Shown here one piece after another: positions 6,297 to 9,712 of a DNA stretch of 9,712 nucleotides (the first letter of the stretch is position 1; the number at the start of each line of letters is the position of its first letter). Source of the DNA: Desulfuromonadaceae bacterium UBA6124 (GTDB lineage Bacteria; Desulfobacterota; Desulfuromonadia; Desulfuromonadales; Trichloromonadaceae); the NCBI GenBank assembly GCA_002423365.1, contig DIVU01000375.1, positions 1 to 9,712 of the forward strand, written 5' to 3'. The notes below the pieces were generated by a model. The model was not told the DNA's origin and did no database searches. It worked only from the letters and a program-made list of their open reading frames with translations. Made by a program: the position numbers and the translations under genes.

Positions 6297-8069
6297 GTGA
6301 AGATGAATATCCAACTCAAGGTCGGAGCCGTTCTGGCTCTGCTGTTGGCGGTGGCCTTCGGCGTTTCCACCTGGATCGGCATGGCCCAGACCATCGGGGT
6401 TCTGGGCGATACCTCCGAGGCGTCCATCGCCGCCCTGAAAAAGGCCGTTTACGACCGGGCGCACAGCGTCTTCCGCAGCTCCGAACTGGGCGCGCGCGGC
6501 TCCCTGGAGCGGGGGGAAATGGAGGCCTTTCAGCTGTTGATCAGCGATCTCGGCCAGTTGCCGGGGGTGCAGGAAATCGGTCTCACCGATCCGCAGGGAA
6601 AGATCGCCTATTCCAGCCTCCCCGAGCGCGTCAAGCAGCCCTTCGACGGCGCGGTCTTCGCCGAAGCTGCGGGTAAGGGGGGACAGCTCTCCGAGCGGGA
6701 ACAGGGGGACTCCCTGGTCCTCGCCGAAGCCCATCTGATGGAGGCCGACTGCCTCCGCTGCCATACCCGGGCCAAGCGCGGCGAACTTTCCGGCGTGCTC
6801 TACGTCCGCTACGATCTCAAATCCCTGCACCAGGCCGCCGATGATTTGCATGGGGCGATCGCCTCGGCCCGGGGGCGGAGCATCCTGACCGGGTTGGCTT
6901 CCGGTCTCGGCGGGTTGCTGATCGCCTGCCTCGGGGTCTTCTGGTTGATCGGCAAGCAGGTACGGCAACCGCTGCTGCGCCTCAAGGGGATGATGGAAGA
7001 GATGGCCCAGGGCCATCCCGTGCGGTCCCTCAATATGACCCAGTCCGATGAAATCGGTGATACCGCCCGGGCCATGGATGCCCTGGCAGTGAGCTTGCAG
7101 GAGGAAGTGGTCGCGGTGCTGGAGCGGTTGGCGAAGGGGGATCTGACCTTCGCGGCCCACCCTCGGGATGGCGCCGACGTCATGCGCGGCAGCCTGCACA
7201 AGGTCGGGGAGGATCTCAACCGCATCCTCGCCCGCATCCTCGCTACCGGCGAGCAGATCGCCGCCGGTAGCGCCCAGGTCGCCGATTCCAGCCAGGATCT
7301 CTCCAGCGCCGCCACCGAGTCGGCCAGTTCCCTGGAGCAGATCACCGCTTCGATGACGGAAATGGCCTCCCAGACCCGCTTGAGCGCGGAAAACGCGACC
7401 CAGGCCAATCAGTTGGCGAATCAGGCGCGGCAGGCGGCGGAGGGCGGCGATGCGCAGATGGCGGCGATGATTGCCGCCATGGATGAAATCAACCGTTCGA
7501 GCCAGAGCATTTCAAAAATCATCAAGGTGATCGACGAAATCGCCTTTCAAACCAACCTTCTGGCGTTGAATGCTGCGGTCGAGGCGGCCCGCGCCGGACA
7601 GCACGGTAAGGGTTTCGCGGTAGTCGCCGAGGAAGTGCGCAATCTGGCGGCGCGCAGCGCCAAGGCCGCCCAGGAGACGACGGAACTGATCGAAGGCTCG
7701 GTGAAGAAGGTCGAGTCGGGGGCGCAGATCGCCGACCGGACCGCCGAGTCGCTACGCCGGATCGTCCAGGGCGTGGGCAAGGTCACCGATCTGGTGGCGG
7801 AGATCGCCGCTGCCGCCAACGAGCAGGCCCAGGGCATCGCCCAGGTCAATATGGGGCTCGGCCAAGTCGATCAGGTCAACCAGAAGAATACCGCGGTCGC
7901 CGAAGAGAGCGCTTCGGCGGCGGAGGAACTTTCCGGGCAGGCGCGCCTGTTGCGGGAAATGCTCGGGGCCTTCGTCCTGAAAGACGACGCCTCGCAAGGA
8001 GGGCCGATGGCGGCGCTCGCCTTCGCCGATGAGCCGGCACCGCCCCCATCGGCGAAATTGGGCTGGTAG
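6297..8069 (+). CDS. Methyl-accepting chemotaxis protein with a periplasmic c-type heme motif
   Basis: A 590-residue receptor that would signal through CheA/CheW to the flagellar motor or another Che pathway. Order: TM1 (about 8-28), a periplasmic sensor (about 29-190), TM2 (about 195-218), HAMP (about 219-271), a second HAMP-like segment (about 272-315), and a long MCP coiled coil with the conserved tip QTNLLALNAAVEAARAG (418-434) and GFAVVAEEVRNLAARS. The sensor region looks Cache/PAS-like (GVQEIGLTDPQGKIAYSS) and holds one CxxCH, CLRCH (C152, C155, H156; bases 6750-6764), the site of covalent heme attachment in c-type cytochromes. Geobacter sulfurreducens has characterised MCPs with periplasmic c-type heme sensor domains (GSU0582, GSU0935), so a redox or gas-ligand sensor is plausible. 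No CheR-tethering pentapeptide is seen at the C-terminus (PPPSAKLGW). It sits 23 bases after the hydrogenase small subunit with a terminator only behind it, so it is probably the last gene of that operon. Confidence 0.95.
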   Translation: MKMNIQLKVGAVLALLLAVAFGVSTWIGMAQTIGVLGDTSEASIAALKKAVYDRAHSVFRSSELGARGSLERGEMEAFQLLISDLGQLPGVQEIGLTDPQGKIAYSSLPERVKQPFDGAVFAEAAGKGGQLSEREQGDSLVLAEAHLMEADCLRCHTRAKRGELSGVLYVRYDLKSLHQAADDLHGAIASARGRSILTGLASGLGGLLIACLGVFWLIGKQVRQPLLRLKGMMEEMAQGHPVRSLNMTQSDEIGDTARAMDALAVSLQEEVVAVLERLAKGDLTFAAHPRDGADVMRGSLHKVGEDLNRILARILATGEQIAAGSAQVADSSQDLSSAATESASSLEQITASMTEMASQTRLSAENATQANQLANQARQAAEGGDAQMAAMIAAMDEINRSSQSISKIIKVIDEIAFQTNLLALNAAVEAARAGQHGKGFAVVAEEVRNLAARSAKAAQETTELIEGSVKKVESGAQIADRTAESLRRIVQGVGKVTDLVAEIAAAANEQAQGIAQVNMGLGQVDQVNQKNTAVAEESASAAEELSGQARLLREMLGAFVLKDDASQGGPMAALAFADEPAPPPSAKLGW

Positions 8070-8100
8070 CCGTACGAAACACGACATTTTTGACAGCCTT

Positions 8101-8133
8101 AACCGGCACGGAGGCGCTCCGTGCCGGTTTTTT
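8101..8133 (+). terminator. Strong terminator closing the hydrogenase-receptor cluster
   Basis: AACCGGCACGGAG (8101-8113) pairs perfectly with CTCCGTGCCGGTT (8117-8129), a 13-bp stem with loop GCG, and a T-run covers 8128-8133. It begins 31 bases after the receptor stop. It is the only convincing terminator between 3833 and 8331, so it marks the end of the three-gene unit. Confidence 0.95.
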
Positions 8134-8147
8134 GTTACGGGGGCGCT

Positions 8148-8179
8148 CCGGTGAAATGACGGACTATTCCGGGTGAAAA
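8148..8179 (+). repeat. Direct repeat upstream of the second receptor
   Basis: CCGGTGAAA (8148-8156) and CCGGGTGAAAA (8169-8179) start 21 bases apart, two helical turns. They lie about 85-115 bases before the transcription start predicted from the sigma-54-type element. That is a normal distance for an enhancer-binding-protein site. A related CCGGTGGAAAA occurs at 3515-3525, far upstream of the hydrogenase. The role is inferred. Confidence 0.35.
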
Positions 8180-8237
8180 GGAGTAGATAGGGGGTTTTAC
8201 TTAAGCGGATTCGGGAGTTTTGGTGGGTCGTGGCGCT

Positions 8238-8253
8238 GGGAACGGTTTTTGCT
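8238..8253 (+). promoter_or_regulatory. Sigma-54-type promoter of the second receptor
   Basis: GGGAACG (8238-8244), four bases, then TTGCT (8249-8253). It matches 10 of 12 defined positions of TGGCACG-N4-TTGCW, including the invariant GG and GC with the exact 10-base gap. Transcription would begin near 8264, about 68 bases before the ATG. A weaker sigma-70 reading overlaps it (TTGCTA at 8249, TAAAGT at 8273, 18 apart). Confidence 0.55.
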
Positions 8254-8287
8254 AACAGGATTTTACCCGCGCTAAAGTGCCGAAGCT

Positions 8288-8308
8288 CTAAAGATTAAAG
8301 CCCTTTAG
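8288..8308 (+). promoter_or_regulatory. Inverted repeat in the leader of the second receptor
   Basis: CTAAAG (8288-8293) and CTTTAG (8303-8308) are exact inverted copies 9 bases apart. Another CTAAAG is at 8272-8277 and a TTAAAG at 8295-8300. The element lies between the predicted transcription start and the ribosome binding site (AGGAG, 8319-8323), so it could be an operator or a small mRNA hairpin. Confidence 0.3.
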
Positions 8309-8331
8309 TCATTTCCCCAGGAGTTTCCCTC

Positions 8332-9712
8332 ATGTCCGGTGATGGCCGTCCAAAACGTCGTTGGAACATCTTCTGTAAAATGCTTTTGATCAGTCTGGTG
8401 GGCCTGGGTGGGCTTCTGGCGTTGGGAGGGATCGGTTACCGGATCAGTGCCCAGTTGACTATGACCGCGACCGACTCGCTGCGCCGGGTGGGCGAGGCCC
8501 GAGCGGCTTACGCGCAAACGACGGAAGCGGCTTTGCGCAGCGAAGAAGAAGCGCGTCTGCTCAGCCGCTTCAACGAAGAGCTGATCGCCTTGCAACAGCT
8601 GGTGGTTGAGGGGACCAGCGGGCACAAACCGGGGGTGACCGAGGAGTCCATCATCCAGGCGGCGAGGGATCTGGCCGAGCGGGCGGAACTGGTGAAAACG
8701 ATGCCTGGAGCCGAGCAGGTTGTGCCCGGCACCAAAGGCCTGACCCTGGGTCGGCAGGTGGCGGACAACTTCAATGACATCGCCACTCTGCTCGAATATG
8801 AACTGCCGGAAATCTTTGCCGCCGAGCGCGGGAGCGAAGAGTTCACGCAGAAGCAGGGAGCAACGGTGGTGGCCATGACCGGCATGTATTGGTTCATCTC
8901 CCGCACCCTCGGCAGCCTGTCCGAGCAGATCGGCGAGCGGGTCGCGGAAAACCGCCTGGAACTGGAGCGGGTCTCCGCCGAGGCGGAACGCATTGCCCAG
9001 GCAGCCCAGACCCAATTGCACAACGAGTCCAGCAAGGCCCGTTTGATGCTGCTCACTTCGTTCCTGTTGACCGTCATCCTGCTGGCCGTACTCTTCATCC
9101 GTTTTGCCCGGGACATCCTCGCTCCCCTGAAAAAGACCGTCGCCATGGCCGAAGCCTTGAAGAATGGCCGGGTTCATGCCCGGCTCGATGTGGGCCGGCG
9201 CAACGACGAGTTCAGCGACATGGCGCACGCCTTGAATGATTTTGCCGAGGATCTTGAAAAAGAGGTCGTGGGCGCTTTGCAGGCCATGGCTGCCGGTCGG
9301 CTCGATGCACAAGTCCGGCCCGTCGACGAGGAGGATGAGGTCCGCCGGGCCCTGGAAAAAACCCTGGCGGACATGAACGCCGTTCTCGGGGAGATTCAGA
9401 CGGCTTCCGTTCAGATCAACGCGGCCAGTGCCCAGGTGGCCGACTCCAGCCAGGATCTCTCGGAAGGGGCGAGCACCACCGCCAGTTCCCTGGAGGAAAT
9501 TTCCGCCTCTCTCAACGAGTTGACGGCCCAAACTCGTCTCAACGCCGACCACGCCGCCGAGGCCCATCTTCTCGCCATCGAGGCGCGGGATTTCGCGCAA
9601 AAGGGCAATGGCCGGATGCGCGACATGGTCGCGGCGATGAGCGAGATCAACGCCGCCGGCCAGAACATTTCGCGCATTATCAAGTCGATCGACGAAATCG
9701 CTTTCCAGACCA
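8332..9712 (+). CDS. Methyl-accepting chemotaxis protein (3' truncated by the window)
   Basis: The frame is open from ATG 8332 to the right edge; 460 residues are visible. AGGAG (8319-8323) lies 8 bases before the start. Order: a short basic N-terminus, TM1 (about 13-35), a periplasmic domain of about 200 residues that reads as all-helical (rich in E, A, R, L, as in four-helix-bundle or HBM sensors), TM2 (about 239-258), HAMP (about 262-312), a second HAMP-like segment, then the start of the MCP coiled coil. The window ends at SIDEIAFQT, just before the expected signalling tip. No CxxCH is present, so unlike the upstream receptor it should not bind c-type heme. The two share stretches around SAQVADSSQDLS and IDEIAFQT and probably use the same kind of Che pathway. 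It is separated from the hydrogenase cluster by a terminator and its own promoter. The ligand is unknown. Confidence 0.93.
   Translation, partial: MSGDGRPKRRWNIFCKMLLISLVGLGGLLALGGIGYRISAQLTMTATDSLRRVGEARAAYAQTTEAALRSEEEARLLSRFNEELIALQQLVVEGTSGHKPGVTEESIIQAARDLAERAELVKTMPGAEQVVPGTKGLTLGRQVADNFNDIATLLEYELPEIFAAERGSEEFTQKQGATVVAMTGMYWFISRTLGSLSEQIGERVAENRLELERVSAEAERIAQAAQTQLHNESSKARLMLLTSFLLTVILLAVLFIRFARDILAPLKKTVAMAEALKNGRVHARLDVGRRNDEFSDMAHALNDFAEDLEKEVVGALQAMAAGRLDAQVRPVDEEDEVRRALEKTLADMNAVLGEIQTASVQINAASAQVADSSQDLSEGASTTASSLEEISASLNELTAQTRLNADHAAEAHLLAIEARDFAQKGNGRMRDMVAAMSEINAAGQNISRIIKSIDEIAFQT

Noticed and set aside
6240..7199. Minus-strand frame of 319 codons opposite the heme receptor
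   Set aside because: Same pattern: it mirrors a well-supported + strand gene.
8260..8286. Sigma-28 flagellar promoter for the second receptor
   Set aside because: GCCGAAGC (8279-8286) resembles the -10, but no TAAA lies 15 bases upstream. The sigma-54-type element fits better.
8305..9600. Minus-strand frame of 431 codons opposite the second receptor
   Set aside because: The + strand encodes clear TM, HAMP and MCP segments. The antisense product is low in recognisable structure.

Overview
The window is GC-rich, densely coded DNA, and every gene lies on the + strand. The mix points to a Desulfuromonadales-type bacterium (Geobacter, Desulfuromonas or Pelobacter relatives): a multi-domain c-di-GMP protein, a periplasmic [NiFeSe]-lineage hydrogenase, a chemoreceptor with a c-type heme motif, and candidate sigma-54 promoters. 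The assignment rests on gene content and remembered protein families, not on a database search.

Layout. (1) 1-3015: the 3' part of a membrane sensor with a periplasmic solute-binding domain, two PAS-like regions, GGDEF and EAL. (2) 3016-3510: a possible promoter, a leader or small RNA ending in an intrinsic terminator, a palindrome beside the ribosome binding site, a 66-residue cold-shock protein, and a strong terminator. (3) 3511-3832: a 322-bp gap with a tRNA 3'-end remnant, possible activator sites and a sigma-54-type promoter. (4) 3833-8133: a tight three-gene cluster made of the hydrogenase large subunit, the Tat-exported hydrogenase small subunit, and a methyl-accepting chemotaxis protein (MCP) whose periplasmic domain carries CxxCH. 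It closes with a perfect 13-bp terminator. (5) 8134-8331: a second sigma-54-type promoter with upstream direct repeats. (6) 8332-9712: a second MCP without a heme motif, cut by the right edge.

How it may work together. The hydrogenase is predicted to be exported as a folded heterodimer to the periplasm. Its three Fe-S clusters would carry electrons to the protein surface, but no cytochrome, membrane anchor, maturation protease or Hyp gene is visible. The next gene, 23 bp downstream with no terminator between, encodes a receptor with a predicted covalent heme in the same compartment. The simplest new idea is a hydrogen- or redox-taxis module in which hydrogenase activity sets the redox state of the receptor heme, directly or through a shared cytochrome pool, and so biases swimming. 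The large subunit also ends exactly at its last metal-binding histidine, so it needs no C-terminal proteolysis. The similar sigma-54-like promoters before the hydrogenase cluster and the second receptor suggest possible co-regulation.
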